A stretch of 64,000 nucleotides of DNA from Saturnia japonica (GCA_033032175.1 CM065328.1:12276690-12340689), one strand, 5' to 3'; counted from the stretch's first letter, positions 34,761 through 46,705 are shown. Translations and numbers: made by a program. The notes: generated by a model not told the origin, from the sequence alone.

Positions 34761-35950
34761 GAAATTTTCCTTGAATACAACGTTAAATTATTTTTACAAG
34801 AAAAATCAGTAAAACGAATTTATATTATTATCGTCGATGGCTAACTTTATAATAGCACTTCCGTCACATGATTCGCGCTCTGCGCTCAGATATACACTAC
34901 TAAACTCGCTAAAAAAAGTTTAACTTCGAAAAAGATAATATAAAGTCAAGAAAGAGTACAAATGAAGCTAAGTAACTGACTGAAAAGTCTTATTTTTTTT
35001 ATATAAATTTATACAACATAAATAACCACCAACAGCAAGTAACTGTGATGAATTTTAAGAACCTGTTAACAAATCGGCGAAATTACACTTAAAACGTACT
35101 ATTGCCAACAAAGCAACAAAGCATTTCTGGAACTTGGTAAACTATTTACTTGCGTTGGAGCTTTACTCAATTCAAATATATTATGCACTTTATACGGCGA
35201 TTCAGGAAATAAACAGAAAAACTTATGACACGAAAATTTACTGCAAATATTATTAACTTAATAATATCTGAAAGTATCAAGTTATGTCAGCCGTAGCAGT
35301 CGCGCCCCGCACTATACAATAATGGGGTCGACATGACTGACAACTAAATAAGAAAATATTTTATTCAATAAAGCATGAATATTAATTATTATATTATAAT
35401 ATATTCATTTTTAAATTTGCCAAATATGTGCTTTTGTTGCTTACAACACATTGTTCATTTCGCTTGTTGAACTTATTTCAAATATTAAATACCACAATGA
35501 ACTTACAATGGATTTCAAGAGGTGAATAGTATCACTAAATATTATATAATAGGAAAATGTATTAGGTACTCACATATTTAAAAAAAATCTTACAATTTTC
35601 ATAAATAAAATTAATTTTTAATTTCAGGGAACCAGAACGTTTGAGAAGTTTGAGAACAATATAGAATTTTAGAGTTCTCGGAGTTTGAAACTGCCATTAT
35701 TTCGTGGGCTGCTGTGGGCGTGGTGGTGAAGCCTGTATCTTCTTTCAGGTAAAGGTCTTTATTCAGGAGTGGGACATTTAGTTACTTTGCACGTTTTTCT
35801 ATTACCTTCTCCGGGTCCCAAGTTACCTCTACGCTAAACATTGCGATCGGTTCAGATGTTTAATCGTGTAAAGGTAACAAACAGACAGACAGTCCTTTTT
35901 CATATAAATAAAGTTTATATAGCAAATTTCATACTCCTTAGTGAATACAA
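34761..35950. other. Unassigned AT-rich sequence
   Basis: Tail flank of the rosa-like element up to the D element. Nothing recognised. Confidence 0.5.
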
Positions 35951-36594
35951 TCTATACTAATATACTGGAGTGGAAAAGTTTTTTGTTTGTTTGTTTATTG
36001 AAACACGCTAATCTCTGGAACTGCCAGTCGGATACAAAAATTATTTTTTTTATATGATAGCCAGACTCTCGAGGAATAGTATAGGCTATTTAAGATTAGG
36101 CTACAACTCTCAAATAGCCTTAAAAATTTTGATTTTTGTTACGAAAGTCGGAAATCAAGGCCCTCCCGGAATACTTTAAACGCGTGCACTGGCGTCATCG
36201 TTAATGATACAGAACTACAATGTTCTGCAATAATATTGGTCCTCATATCAAAGGTTCGCGATAGCATACGCGCTATCTCAAATACATAAGTCACAATAAG
36301 GTATTCTGTGACAAAGGATTGTTGAAAATTAAAAAGTGAGTTATAACCATTATTTAAGACATGGCATATTAATCCTTATGAATAAAAGTTACTTCATCAT
36401 AAAGACAATATTATGAAGTTAAACTATGCACTTTTGAGTGTGCTATTTGGATACGTATTTTAGGAGATAATGAAAAATTAAAATAATTTGCACTTGCGGG
36501 AAGAACAATTTATGATAGACTTCACACGGGTGTGTAGGCGGCGCGGTGTTTGTCGGATAAAATTAACACGAGTGAAGTCGTGGGGCACAGCTAG
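35951..36594 (+). mobile_element. Helitron-like family D, full length (copy 2)
   Basis: 5' TCTATACTAATATACTGGAG after A; 3' hairpin CACGA-GTGAAG-TCGTG followed by GGGCACAG and CTAG, then T, for 644 bp. The GGGCACAGCTAG end closely resembles family B, suggesting the two are served by related replication machinery. Confidence 0.78.
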
Positions 36595-36896
36595 TATACT
36601 TAAAAAGGGGTACAAAGTTTTCTCGCAATATTAAAATAAAACATTATTACTTACTTATATACAAATATGTTTATAAAAAGGTGCTCCATACCTATTTATA
36701 TCTATTAATAGGAAATGCATGGTCATCTAATTTCATAAACGGAGACCTAAAAAGTATTATTCAGATATAAATTAATATAAATGAAGGTGCATACACATCG
36801 CCTTAGTCACTGTTGGGTTGTTTATTAATCATATTGCCCATGGGGTGGTTTAGAAATGATTACAGAATACGTAGAATTCGTGTAGAAAAAAAAAAA

Positions 36897-37105
36897 CGTG
36901 TGCGTCTCGGGACGCTCGACAGAAGTGATAACATAAATAAAAAGAAATACAAAAAAAAGGTGGTTGTGTGTTAAAGTGAGAGAGGAGGAGCCTGCCTACT
37001 GCTGCCGTATGCATGAGAGAAAGGGAAGCCAGACAGAGTGGTGCCGTAACGCGTTACGTTACGAAGCGGTTTACGCGCCTATAAGAAGTTATCACTTCAA
37101 AAGCA
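36897..37105 (-). repeat. Dispersed repeat, family L (copy 1)
   Basis: GTGTGCGTCTCGGGACGCTC, then AGAAGTGATAACATAAAT at 36920 and, inverted, GAAGTTATCACTTC at 37085. Middle GAAAGGGAAGCCAGACAGAG and CCGTAACGCGTTACGTTACG. The inverted AAGTGATAAC pair could be terminal repeats of a short element. Confidence 0.6.
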
Positions 37106-37120
37106 TTGTTTAAATACTTT

Positions 37121-37345
37121 ATAGCTTTGGTGTTTGGCCAAAATCTAACTTGATGGTAACACGCTAAGCCAAGTGCAGGAACTGGTTCTCAAGTGCAGCT
37201 GCCGGAACATACCTATAGGTGCTTGGCGACAGATTTTCAACTTCAGGGTGGTAGTTAAGCAGTTGGAAATTTGAAAATTGCTTGCCACCATGCTATGGTG
37301 TCATAATTTTGTTTTCCTTCACCGAAACCTGAGGCTCGTTGTAGA
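37121..37345 (-). mobile_element. SINE-like repeat, family A (copy 5)
   Basis: Lies directly after the L repeat. Contains GATGGTAACACGCTAAGCCA, GCAGCTGCCGGAACATACCT and TTTTCAACTTCAGGGTGGTA. Confidence 0.65.
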
Positions 37346-37349
37346 AATT

Positions 37350-37425
37350 TGCACTAATGGCAAGCGCGTTGAACCCCCCTACCCCAAAGAGCTCTGGAAA
37401 TCTTACTGACCACAGGAACACAAGG
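37350..37425 (-). mobile_element. Family F fragment
   Basis: CCCCAAAGAGCTCTGGAAAT and CTGACCACAGGAACACAAGG, lying directly after the family A copy. Confidence 0.45.
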
Positions 37426-37439
37426 AACAACTAAAGATC

Positions 37440-37535
37440 AACCACAATAAGAATTTATGTCTTTAAAATAGCCGGTAGCGGGGAAACAAGATTTGCGCGG
37501 GCATTCCTTAGTACACGTGAGCGAAGCAGAGCTAG
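37440..37535 (+). mobile_element. Helitron-like family B, 3' fragment (copy 6)
   Basis: ACAATAAGAATTTATGTC, AGCCGGTAGCGGGGAAACAA, ACGTGAGCGAAGCAGAGCTAG then T. Confidence 0.6.
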
Positions 37536-38160
37536 TAAGCCAAATTACAAATTAAAAAAGAAACGAAACAAATAACCTGTTCATTAAGAGCGTTCCAATA
37601 AGTGGCGACATCTCTGCTGCTAGTTGGTGAGGGTTTGGGCATCTGAGAGAAGTGATAGGATACCAAATTTCGAATCAATCAGACCTATCAAAGTTGTTCA
37701 TATCCCTTCATCAATTAGAAAAGTGGCTGATGATGTGCAAATGGTTTAACAAATTTTTTAAACCATAGGTCTTTCGATCAAAAAACATTTAACCAAAAAA
37801 TTCGTAGTAAAAGCTGACCATCCGTTCGGAAGTTGCGACGCCACAGACGGATAGGTACACTTTTTAAATAGCACCCCTATGTTTATGTCGGGGGTTAAAA
37901 AATTGATGATTGAATGATATTTACAAAGTACTAAGAGTTGTATTTAAACAGAGATTTACTTTTATAATAACTATACTGTTTATTAATGTTTTATAATATT
38001 AATGGAAGACTAAAAATGTACAAAATCTATATAATATTATTAATACGTGAGGGGAAGATTTCTGACACCTTTTTAAGCATATTGCGCGCCCGGAGGAGCG
38101 TGAGACTTGGCGTAATTAAAGTTTATATGGAGAAGGAATGAAGTAAGCTAACATTTAATA

Positions 38161-38650
38161 CTATCTGTGCCCATGGCTTCGCTCACGTGGACTATAGAAT
38201 GCCCGCGCGCATCTTGCACCCCCGCTCCCGGCTATTTAAAGACAAAATTGCTTATTGTGAGTGTTCATTAAAAGATGCAGGTCGTTTTGTGTTTACAATT
38301 ATGTAATACATTAATTTGCTGTATCTCTTATGGTTTACTCAGCGTAAGCTATTTAAGCGCCCGATTTGATTCATCATGACCAGTTTTTTTTATTCATGCG
38401 GAACTCTAATTATTTTCCAAAATAAAAATAGCCTATGTTACTCCCTATAAAATCAGCTATCTGCCAGTGAAAGTCGCGTTAAAATCGGTCCAACCGTTTC
38501 GGAGATTCCCCGGAATAAACAGACCGACAGACAAAAATGTTGAAAATACCTTTTTTGTTATAGGTGTCATATATACGTTCATATGCATTTAGTAAAAAGC
38601 TGTTATTTCTACATTACAAACAGACACTTCAATTTTATTAATTGTATACA
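38161..38650 (-). mobile_element. Helitron-like family B, full length, inserted inside a family C element (copy 7)
   Basis: Both ends abut family C sequence: C is intact up to 38160 (ending ATA) and resumes at 38651 (TAAGTGTTACTAA). The insertion therefore fell between A and T with no target duplication, as Helitrons do. The 3' CTAG has become ATAG on the element strand. Confidence 0.8.
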
Positions 38651-38732
38651 TAAGTGTTACTAAACTATATTACATTGAATAAAATAAATATTACTGCGAA
38701 TACTACGGCCACAAGTGTAATTGAACTTAGAA

Positions 38733-39160
38733 CCTAATAGTATATTACGCACCGAGGGAATGGTTGTCACCCGAGCCTTCATGCAGTTGCCATCTCACCG
38801 GGAGAGAATCGGGTATTTTGTCCCGCGTGACAGGGACTAAAAGTGAACTTTTCATCCCGGAGTAGAAAAAAAAAATGTACAGTGCCAATGAGTGAAAAGT
38901 GACACCAACAATTGGTTTCCGCGTTGATTCAACTAGATACCGTCGCCGTATTATAAAAATGCGGCAATCAAAACTACGCCGAATCGGCGTACTTGAAACA
39001 GTGTCATACCAACAATACTTCATACATACAAGCTTCATATCAAATATTCACTACACACTATGATATTTACTACAAATAAGTCGTCGTATTCTATGAGCTA
39101 TGTACGTAGCGTAGCATCCAGTTGAAGCAACGTTGAAACTAATCATTATGTAATCTAAGA
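38733..39160. other. Two unassigned blocks inside Helitron-like C copy 4
   Basis: The first (38733-38880) has CACCGGGAGAGAATCGGGTA and an A10 run; the second (38912-39160) has CGCCGTATTATAAAAATGCG. The surviving C bases between them (about 38881-38911) suggest two separate events or strong divergence. Confidence 0.4.
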
Positions 39161-39729
39161 TTAATTGTTTACGTCCATACTGCAAATATCAAACAGATAA
39201 TAAATAGTCCATGATCAAAAAGTTGCGAGTCGAATCTCGATCATTGGGCGATCACTAGTACAGATTAATTCCATAAACAAGTTTATATTATAAACTTGCA
39301 GCAAGCACATTGCGCAGTAGTCTGTATTATTTATCAAATCTCAGTCTGGTCCGATTGACGGACATTTTTTAAATATTTATACGTGTCGGAACCCAAAAAA
39401 AGAGGTAAAGGTCTACGGATAACATGGTCCATGAGGACACTAAAGGTTCGAGTAAATTTATTTCAGCGATAAGTGAGACGCCGGTAAGGAATGTCGGCCG
39501 GTGCGACTGTCTGCGAGTAATTATTTTTATTGTTCCCCGATATACAACTTGCATTAATGATCTACCAATTTAACATAACATAACATCGCTGGTTGGGCAC
39601 GATAATTATGGACGGCTAGTTCGCGACCAACATATACAAAATCCGCCATTATTAGCCAATATTAGCACGTAGAGTCGTATAACGTTCCAGTAAATAAACT
39701 GTAGGTTGTAGGGATCTGTAAAGAGAAGA

Positions 39730-39946
39730 ACAAACCAACGCGTTCGACTTGCGGTCGCTGTGGTGATCTAAATTGCGTGCAAGCTTCATTCACAGCTATT
39801 ACCCGATCTACGCGTTCAGTTTGTCTGAGTCTGGCGAAAAATGTACGACGAACTCTTGGTGCAATTGTGGTAATACAAATATAATTGTTGAACTTGTTCG
39901 CTTAAGTGTACGCCTCCGCGACCGCAAGCTGAACGCGTTGTTTTGT
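39730..39946. mobile_element. MITE-like inverted-repeat element
   Basis: The arms of 29 bp match at 26 positions: ACAAACCAACGCGTTCGACT and TGCGGTCGC on the left, the reverse complement at 39918-39946. The 159-bp centre has no long ORF. No clear target duplication was seen. Confidence 0.6.
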
Positions 39947-40424
39947 ACGAATATTATCTGTTAAACACATCATAAGGAATTTTTATGTTTGTAGCGTTTC
40001 GGGTCAATTCCAAGTTGCCAAGAACAACTTCAAGACACGTCAAACTTCCTTACACCTACGGCTTTCGCTCGGTCGCGACATTTTTCTCTGTTCCTCTAAT
40101 GTGATTACAGGTTACGCCGGCAGCTTAGTTATGAAATATGTATAACAGAACAAATTATTGAAGAGATATTAATACAGAGCTCAAACTATTGCTATTTACA
40201 AATCATTTAGAAAATAGGATCCTGGTGTGATGTAGAATTTATTCATGAACGAGATTATGTATTATGAAATGAAGCTCTCTAAGGCTATTATGGCTAAAAG
40301 TAGACAGTTAAAAAAAATTGTTCAAAAAAAGGAATATTCATTTAAGCAACCCTTTTTATACGTTTATGGCTTGAATAGTAAGTAACTCCATACAGATCAA
40401 TGATAATTGAACCGACGTCAACAA

Positions 40425-40612
40425 AAGACGGGTTACTTATTGCGAATGTATATTTTTTATGGATGTTCAGCCATAACTTCTTTGTTTATGAACCGATTTG
40501 GATGATTCTTTTTGTTTGATACCTAAAGGGTGGTCCCATTTTGTTCTTCATTGGCATTGAACCTTCAATTACGAAGATATACAAGGGAACTCTTCAAAAT
40601 CATTATGTACTG
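40425..40612 (+). repeat. Dispersed repeat, family I (copy 2)
   Basis: AAGACGGGTTACTTATTGCG, TTATGAACCGATTTGGATG and CATTGAACCTTCAATTACGA match copy 1. Confidence 0.6.
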
Positions 40613-40990
40613 ATGTTCTTTACATGGAATCATCATAAATTATGGGCAATTAATTGCCCATATTTCACTTTCGACTTGATACCGACGTGAGCAATAACAA
40701 ACGTATTTTGTGTAAAGTGGAAAATAACAATATAGCAGCGGCCAGCACGCCAATAACATAGATTCAAGAGAGTATTTTCATTTTTTTTTACTACAGAGTT
40801 TCCGCCTTACGCTGTGATTCCTTATCTCTTTTGTTACAACATGCTGATAACAATATTTGTGCCATTTTCGAATTACTTTTATTGAGAGTATAACACGTCT
40901 ATTTATAGAACGTCATTGATACAGATATAGTAAATTCCATACATGAACGTATTTGAGATATTCACATTATCAACATTTCACATTTTCAAC

Positions 40991-41607
40991 CAAAAAAAAA
41001 ACCGGCCTAGTGCGAGTCGAACTGACGTGACGCACCCACGGTTCTATCATCGTACAACCACATTCACCAAAATAATTAGGTATTATTACTGAAGAAAACC
41101 CCTATAAATTCTAACGAAAAATAAACTGTATAGTAGGACAAACTTAAGTTTACCGTTGGAAAACTGTTGTCCTCATACATCGATAAATGTCGCGGTCAAT
41201 TTACCAACTGCAAATAAGTTTGTAATCGCAAAAATATTTTTTTTAAAGATGTAACTAAATTGACGGTTTTCTGATTTTTTCTTTAATTCTGCTATAAGAC
41301 ATTGCTTCTTGCCAAACTTCATAGTTCCAGGTCAACTGGAAGAACTCAATAGGATTCCGTTTCCGAATGTTAAAATATGCGACATAAACAGCCGTACCTT
41401 TTGATTTCGTTGACTTAGAACTTTAATTTTTTCACTGTACCAAGGGATTGCAGACCTAATTATTTGATATTACTTTCAACTTGATACCTCCATGTGCTCC
41501 TGAGTAAAAGGGCCTTGACAAACAAACGGATAGACAGACGGACAAAAAGGTGATCCTATAAAGGTTCCTTTTTCCTTTTGAGGTACCTACAGAACCCTAA
41601 AAATTAG
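40991..41607 (+). mobile_element. Lepidopteran CCGGCC/AGTGCGAG repeat
   Basis: Starts ACCGGCCTAGTGCGAGTCGA, ends GATCCTATAAAGGTTCCTTT, then TTCCTTTTGAGGTAC and AGAACCCTAAAAA. This pair of ends is familiar from many moths and butterflies. About 617 bp, non-coding. The class is unsettled from sequence alone. Confidence 0.65.
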
Positions 41608-42019
41608 CAAAGCGACAAAGTTTCAGACAGTCGTTTGTTTTTATATATCGGGACAAAATTTGCACAGACGTAGAAAAAAATATACAAAAAACGTTTGGTT
41701 TCCGTCGTCGCGTGTCTCCGAGATTTATTATCTAATGGGACCTTAAGGTCACTTTTGGGATCGTTGTAAAAAATCAACAACATACTTAGAACTGTCTAAA
41801 ATATTGTGCAGCCGTAAGTAGCTTCCTTGAAAGTTATTGTTGCAAATTTAAATTTTATTATTAGGACAGTAACTTTGAACGGTTTGTTTATATGGTATAA
41901 AGTAGCGAACTGGCATAAAGTCCATTAATGTTAAGGGGTTACTGCAACCTATACTTTTTTGGGATTTTGATATTCTAACTATGATTTCAATCAGTAGAAA
42001 TACAAAATACCTACAAATA

Positions 42020-42126
42020 TAAAGCGGCGACCGCCGATGGATTACGATCTCTCGGTGGTACCGTCCTTACCATTCAGGGACAGTATCGTCAATACGCCGT
42101 GCTAATATAAAAAAACTGTAATATAA
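42020..42126 (+). mobile_element. LINE 3' end, family G (copy 6), with A-rich tail
   Basis: GCGGCGACCGCCGATGGATT and a CTCTCGGTGGTACCGTC block lead to CATTCAGGGACAGTATCGTC and an A-run near 42112. This copy shows the family's true 3' terminus in the plus orientation. Confidence 0.65.
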
Positions 42127-42355
42127 AAATTTGTTCGTGTAACCTTTACGTGCATTTGAAGTACCTAAAACTTCTATGACCTTGTAGTATATAGTAGTAG
42201 TAGTGTAGTATAGACCTTGTGGCAGACAGGGAAGTGTTCTCAAAACGAGGAGGACTTTAATGGCATCAAAATGATTTAAAAAAAAACTTATACCCCAGCA
42301 AAATAATAATTAATATTATTTGCATCAAAAAGAACGATGTAGTGCTTCTGGTGTC

Positions 42356-42398
42356 AGTGAGTGTGTGAGTGTATGGGTGTGTGTAAAAAAAAAATTAC
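42356..42398. repeat. Imperfect GT-rich run followed by A-run
   Basis: GTGAGTGTGTGAGTGTATGG then GTGTGTGT and nine A. Low complexity. Confidence 0.8.
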
Positions 42399-43261
42399 TA
42401 AGTATATTTTACTATACGTTATATCCGTCCAAAGAGACCTGAGTTACTCCGAAGCCGTCCCTAAGAAGTTTTATATAAATTAAAAGTTAATAAATATAAA
42501 GAAATGTCTTAATTCCGACAGTCATTCACTCTAATATGCAAGTACGAATATAATTGATGTGATATATATAACATACTAACATAGATTATAGATTACTTTA
42601 CAAAGAGCAACTTGCGTACAAAAGCTTGCCTCGTAATAGATAAGATCCGATGAAAGCTCTCGCTGTACATGTGGTCAGTGAAGTAGCCACTGATAAACAT
42701 AATGCTAACCTTTCAGCATGTTTGCTGACATTCTGATAATATGACAAGCGAATTAAGATAACCGATAAAACTGCGTCGGTGCGTATCGATAAAAATTTGA
42801 GTACCGCATAATAAATAAATACCTAAACATATGCTAGTAAAAACAAATACCTGTCGTACATTAAACTTGGCTGTTACCTTTTTGTTCCTTGTTATATTTA
42901 AGGTTGTTATAAATTTGCCATAAAAAAACACCTTTGAGAAATAGTATATGGGTATACTAACACTTTTTTGACTAACATTAAAAAAAAGTGCAAAAAATTT
43001 TACTACAACGACAAAATATCGAAAAAGAGAATTTAATTTTAAATTGTTCATCCCACGGTACTAACATAAAATAAATTTGACGGACATTATTGAGAAAAAT
43101 AATTAAATGAATTATGAACTGTGTTGTATTTTTTTAAACTCTTCAATACGATAAAAAAAGGCAAAAGGCACAAAACCAATTTGTAGGTAAATCATAGAAA
43201 TACATATGACACAGTACTGATATAAACAGTAACGGAACATAAATAAAACAGAAAACCAACA

Positions 43262-43480
43262 TTAAGGATTTTTAAGAGTTCTTCTTGTGTATCTTCGAAC
43301 TTAAAGATCCAATACCAATGAAATTAAAATGGAACCACCCTTGAGGTATCTCCTATCACAAAAAATAAGAATTATCCAAATCCGGTGTTAAACAAAGAAG
43401 TTTTGGTTGATAAAAAATATACATTCGAATCGAGTATTTGGTTAAAAATCACAATTAGAATAGAATCACCCGTAAAGACA
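43262..43480 (-). repeat. Dispersed repeat, family I (copy 3)
   Basis: Inverse copy: TCTTCGAACTTAAAGATCCA, ATTATCCAAATCCGGTGTTA and ATACATTCGAATCGAGTA. Confidence 0.6.
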
Positions 43481-44173
43481 TATTTTCTATGCTCTCTTTA
43501 AAATCTTTTTTAACTGACCTTACTGTTCGTCTGACACTATCCAAAAACAGAATCGCTGATGGATTTTACAACTTTACCGAGCTTGAAGAAAAGCTATCTA
43601 TAGACATGATAGCTTCTTCATATCGCATGGCATTAACTCAAGCCACGGTGAAGCTCAAAAAGCCGTCTGAGGCTTCAGGGTCCTTATGGTTAACAGTATA
43701 GTGAGTCATAAAAAAAAATCATTAACTTCAATGGCATATGATGATAAATTATTTCAATCTTAAAAAGAATCGTGGTTTAGAGACCGACGGAATATCGATT
43801 CGATGTTCCCAGGTTCGAACCCCAGAACCTACGATTTTATCCGAATACATGTAAATTTAATAATTCGAGTATTATTATCGACTGACGGTAAAGGATAACA
43901 TCATGAGGAAATCTAAATGCTTGAGAAATGTTCTTATATTATCACTATATGTGGAAAAATATAGAACTGTTTATTTCAAGGCTTTTGAAATCGCAAATAC
44001 GTTCTGGACTGATGTGGTGGTTAATTCCGTACTTTCCCTTGGAAAGAAACCTTTGCCCAGCAATGAGATACTTGCAGTCTGTAGTAATAAGTAAAAATTA
44101 CCCCCCACCACCCAAACTCATAGGAGGGATTCATAGCTGACCTCTTTCCACCCGTCACTATGCGACAATAAAA
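43481..44173. other. Unassigned sequence with an S fragment
   Basis: CCCAGGTTCGAACCCCAGAA at 43810 is B-box-like; the flanks do not fold as tRNA. Confidence 0.45.
43640..43702. repeat. Dispersed repeat, family S (copy 2)
   Basis: AAGCCACGGTGAAGCTCAAA and TTATGGTTAACAGTATAG match copy 1. Confidence 0.45.
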
Positions 44174-44232
44174 TCTATACAATTAATAAAATTGAAGTGT
44201 CTGTTTGTGATGTCAAAATAACAAAACACCAA
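44174..44232 (+). mobile_element. Helitron-like family B, 5' end (copy 9)
   Basis: TCTATACAATTAATAAAATT preceded by A, then GAAGTGTCTGTTTGTGATGT. It is the clearest 5' terminus of the family and is opposed by the inverted copy ending at 44748. Confidence 0.65.
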
Positions 44233-44255
44233 CGTTAAAAATTTTTGTTTGTGGA

Positions 44256-44748
44256 CTACAGAATGCCCGCGCGAATCTTGCTCCCCGCTCCCGGCTATTT
44301 TAAAGATAAAAATGCTTATTGAGGATAGCATAAGATAGTAGATAGACATATGCACTCACTGACTTTTTTGTAGGTCTTTTTAATGTCTATAATTGTCTAG
44401 AACATTAGTTTGCTATATCTTTTATGCTTTACTCAGCGTAAGCCATTAAAGCGCCCGAATTGATTCAACCATGACCAGCTTTTTTATTTGCGCAGAGTAA
44501 TTTTTTTTTTAAGTTACTGTCTATATCATTAGCTATCTATCAGTGAAAGTCCCGTCAAAATCGGTCTTACCGTTTCGTAGATTACACGGAACAAACAGAC
44601 AGACAAAAAAATTTTCAATGGGCTTTTTGTTAAAGGTATCGTATATAAATTTTTATATATTTTTTTATGAATATTTTCATATGAATTTCTTAAAAAACTA
44701 TTATTTTGACATTACAAACAGACACTTCAGTTTTATTATTTGTATAGA
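44256..44748 (-). mobile_element. Helitron-like family B, 3'-truncated (copy 8)
   Basis: Inverted body from GTGGACTACAGAATGCCCGC to the TC terminus at 44748. The terminal hairpin-CTAG is missing. It sits between two plus-strand B pieces. Confidence 0.75.
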
Positions 44749-44755
44749 TAGATAA

Positions 44756-45019
44756 ACTGGTCCTGGTGAATCAATTCGGGCGCTTATATGTCCTACGCTG
44801 AGTAAATCATAAGAGATATATCAAATTAATGTAGTATATAATTGTAGATATTAAAAAGATATAAAAAAAGTCAGCAAGAGCATATGTCTATATTCTAAGG
44901 ATCACCCACAATAAGCATTTTTATTTTCTAAATAACCGGTAGCCGTTAGTCCGATTCGCACATGTGTCCGATCAACGGCATTCTATAGTCCACGCGAGCG
45001 CAACCGCGGGCACAGTTAG
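44756..45019 (+). mobile_element. Helitron-like family B, 3' half (copy 10)
   Basis: ACTGGTCCTGGTGAATCAAT to the hairpin and CACAGTTAG, then T. It may be the distal half of the copy that starts at 44174. Confidence 0.7.
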
Positions 45020-45760
45020 TACAAAATAAAATCAAGTTTACACGAGGTATGACCAATAAATTAACGCGCATGCATACGTAAAACAAAAAGGGTTGGAAAT
45101 CGTAAAGATAAGGCTGTGTTTACAAAACGCTCGAGCTCCACTATCTTAGTTTGAGCTCCTATCATTTGTTACAGCGCGCGTGGTGCCTTATCTAGTACCT
45201 ACTCTTCCATTCCTGAATATAGTACGCTATTACCTGCATTCGCTTCGTTCTTTATTGACCAATATAAGAAGACCTCTGCAAAGTAATGGTTATGATCGAA
45301 CGAGAAATCATTCCGTCTGGGCAAACTTTTAAAGCTGCAGAAGACAACAAATCTCTTATATTTTATTGAACATCTCATTAAATGCATACTATATGAAAGA
45401 CAGTGCAATTTGAAATACGAGTAAAAACACCTTTAGCAGCATTAAAGCACCATTATAAAATAAAGGTTCATCATCACCGTGGACAATTTTTTTTCAACCC
45501 ACTGCAGGCCACCATAGCCAGGCATGAACCAGTCAGAATTAGCAAAAGACGGCTGACGCGAAGTGTTAAAGATACGCTCGAATGGTGAAGTTACGTTTTC
45601 CAAAGAAACAACACGTCTCGGCGTGGACTAGTTCATATTTGGAGACTACAAGGAAGTAAACGTAGTTTAGAAAAGATATTTTAAGATGAAGTTATGTCTG
45701 CACATAAAAATGATTAGCTTCAGGTTATAAAAATAGAAGAACTTTTTAAGTGACTCACAT
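45020..45760. other. Unassigned sequence
   Basis: Single copy by eye; no coding signal before the RTE remnant. Confidence 0.45.
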
Positions 45761-46008
45761 CTGTCTTGTGCCAACTTTGTTCAGCTCATTCCGACAAGGT
45801 TTCTGATGCATTTAACTCATCTCGCCACCGGTCTTCACGCACTTGACCAAATGCATCTGAGTTATCCTTCAACTTCTTGTTTTTTTTTTGATATCCGTAT
45901 TTCTAAATCGCACTTAATATGATGCGATCCATGGTTCGCCGTACGACCCTCATTTTGTGCACGAATTCCTTAATAAGCGTTCATATTTTGACACCATACA
46001 TTATCGTA
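45761..46008 (-). pseudogene. RTE-type LINE reverse-transcriptase C-terminal remnant
   Basis: The minus strand from 46008 reads TIMYGVKI*TLIKEFVHKMRV, then VRRTMDRIILSAI*, then after a shift REDRWRDELNASETLSE. In RTE LINEs of Lepidoptera the corresponding segment follows the pattern TMTYG-ETWTLTK-LVHK-RV--R-MER, and later RGRPKTRWRDDL. At least two stops and a frameshift make it dead. The poly-T at 45881-45889 is internal, not the tail. Confidence 0.78.
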
Positions 46009-46056
46009 GGTAGAACATATCAGTTAAAAAACAATTATTAAATAGGAAACAAAAAA

Positions 46057-46102
46057 TCCGACTGCAACAAAAACACATTTTCTTTCTATTTTTGGTTTTC
46101 TT
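46057..46102 (-). mobile_element. Family J end fragment (copy 3)
   Basis: TCCGACTGCAACAAAAACAC only, the inverse of copy 2's right end. Confidence 0.45.
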
Positions 46103-46430
46103 TGATCGCCAGACGTCTTACTTAAATATTATATAGCCTATATCAAAATTAAAACGAATCTAACGACACTTCGTATGCTAAAATCCATCAAGTCGTTTAG
46201 GCTGCAGGGCGTGCCAAAGAAATAGACATACCTACATAAACTCGCATAAACATAACCCTCCATTTTTGCTGTCGGGTAAAAAGACTGGTTTTCAGACATT
46301 GCATTGTATTTTTCGATATCAGAAAACATCTTCTAGTTTGTCGTCACAAATCTTTTGACACCATCATAACTGAATACGTCCTTTGATCTCCCTGTGTCGA
46401 TGGTCTCTGCCAAGAACTGACCCTTTCTTA

Positions 46431-46515
46431 TGACTCTTGTGGCCCAAGATGGTAACAGGCTGAGCCTAGTAAAAGTCTGGTTCTCAAGTGCAGGCGCCGG
46501 AACACACCTATTAAA
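46431..46515 (-). mobile_element. SINE-like repeat, family A (copy 6), short fragment
   Basis: GTGGCCCAAGATGGTAACAG to CGCCGGAACACACCTATT only. Confidence 0.55.
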
Positions 46516-46705
46516 TATAATTGAATATATTTCAACTTCGCAAGTCATCTAGAACGTTGGTTCATTACCTACCTTTGTCGTAGTTATTTATGTTCATCTT
46601 GAGGCCAAGCTTAAGAGGGGGATGGTGATGGTCTTGTAACATGTCTTGGAGATCAAGCAATGTTTCACTAAGACGAATAAATTCATTTTTGTAGCAGTGT
46701 AATGA

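Larger units (their letters stand above)
38026..39258 (+). mobile_element. Helitron-like family C with nested insertions (copy 4)
   Basis: Starts TCTATATAATATTATTAATA and ends GGGCGATCACTAG then T. Internal C sequence is interrupted by the B copy (38161-38650) and by two unassigned blocks (about 38733-38880 and 38912-39160). Surviving C pieces: ACTGCGAATACTACGGCC, GAGTGAAAAGTGACACC and ACTGCAAATATCAAACAG. Confidence 0.7.
41608..43261. other. Mostly unassigned AT-rich sequence
   Basis: Holds a G-family tail (42.0 kb) and the GT-rich run. The 112-codon minus-strand ORF at 42713-43051 is Phe/Val/Ile-rich, with composition expected from AT-rich noise. Confidence 0.5.

Noticed and set aside
42713..43051. 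112-codon minus-strand ORF
   Set aside because: Phe/Val/Ile-rich composition expected from AT-rich DNA, with no motif, promoter or splice context.
43785..43850. Possible tRNA with GGTTCGAACCCC
   Set aside because: The B-box-like word is present but acceptor, D and anticodon stems cannot be drawn. Likewise for 22420-22460.
45881..45889. Poly-T inside the RTE remnant as a LINE poly-A tail
   Set aside because: Coding-like residues lie on both sides of it, so it is an internal expansion.
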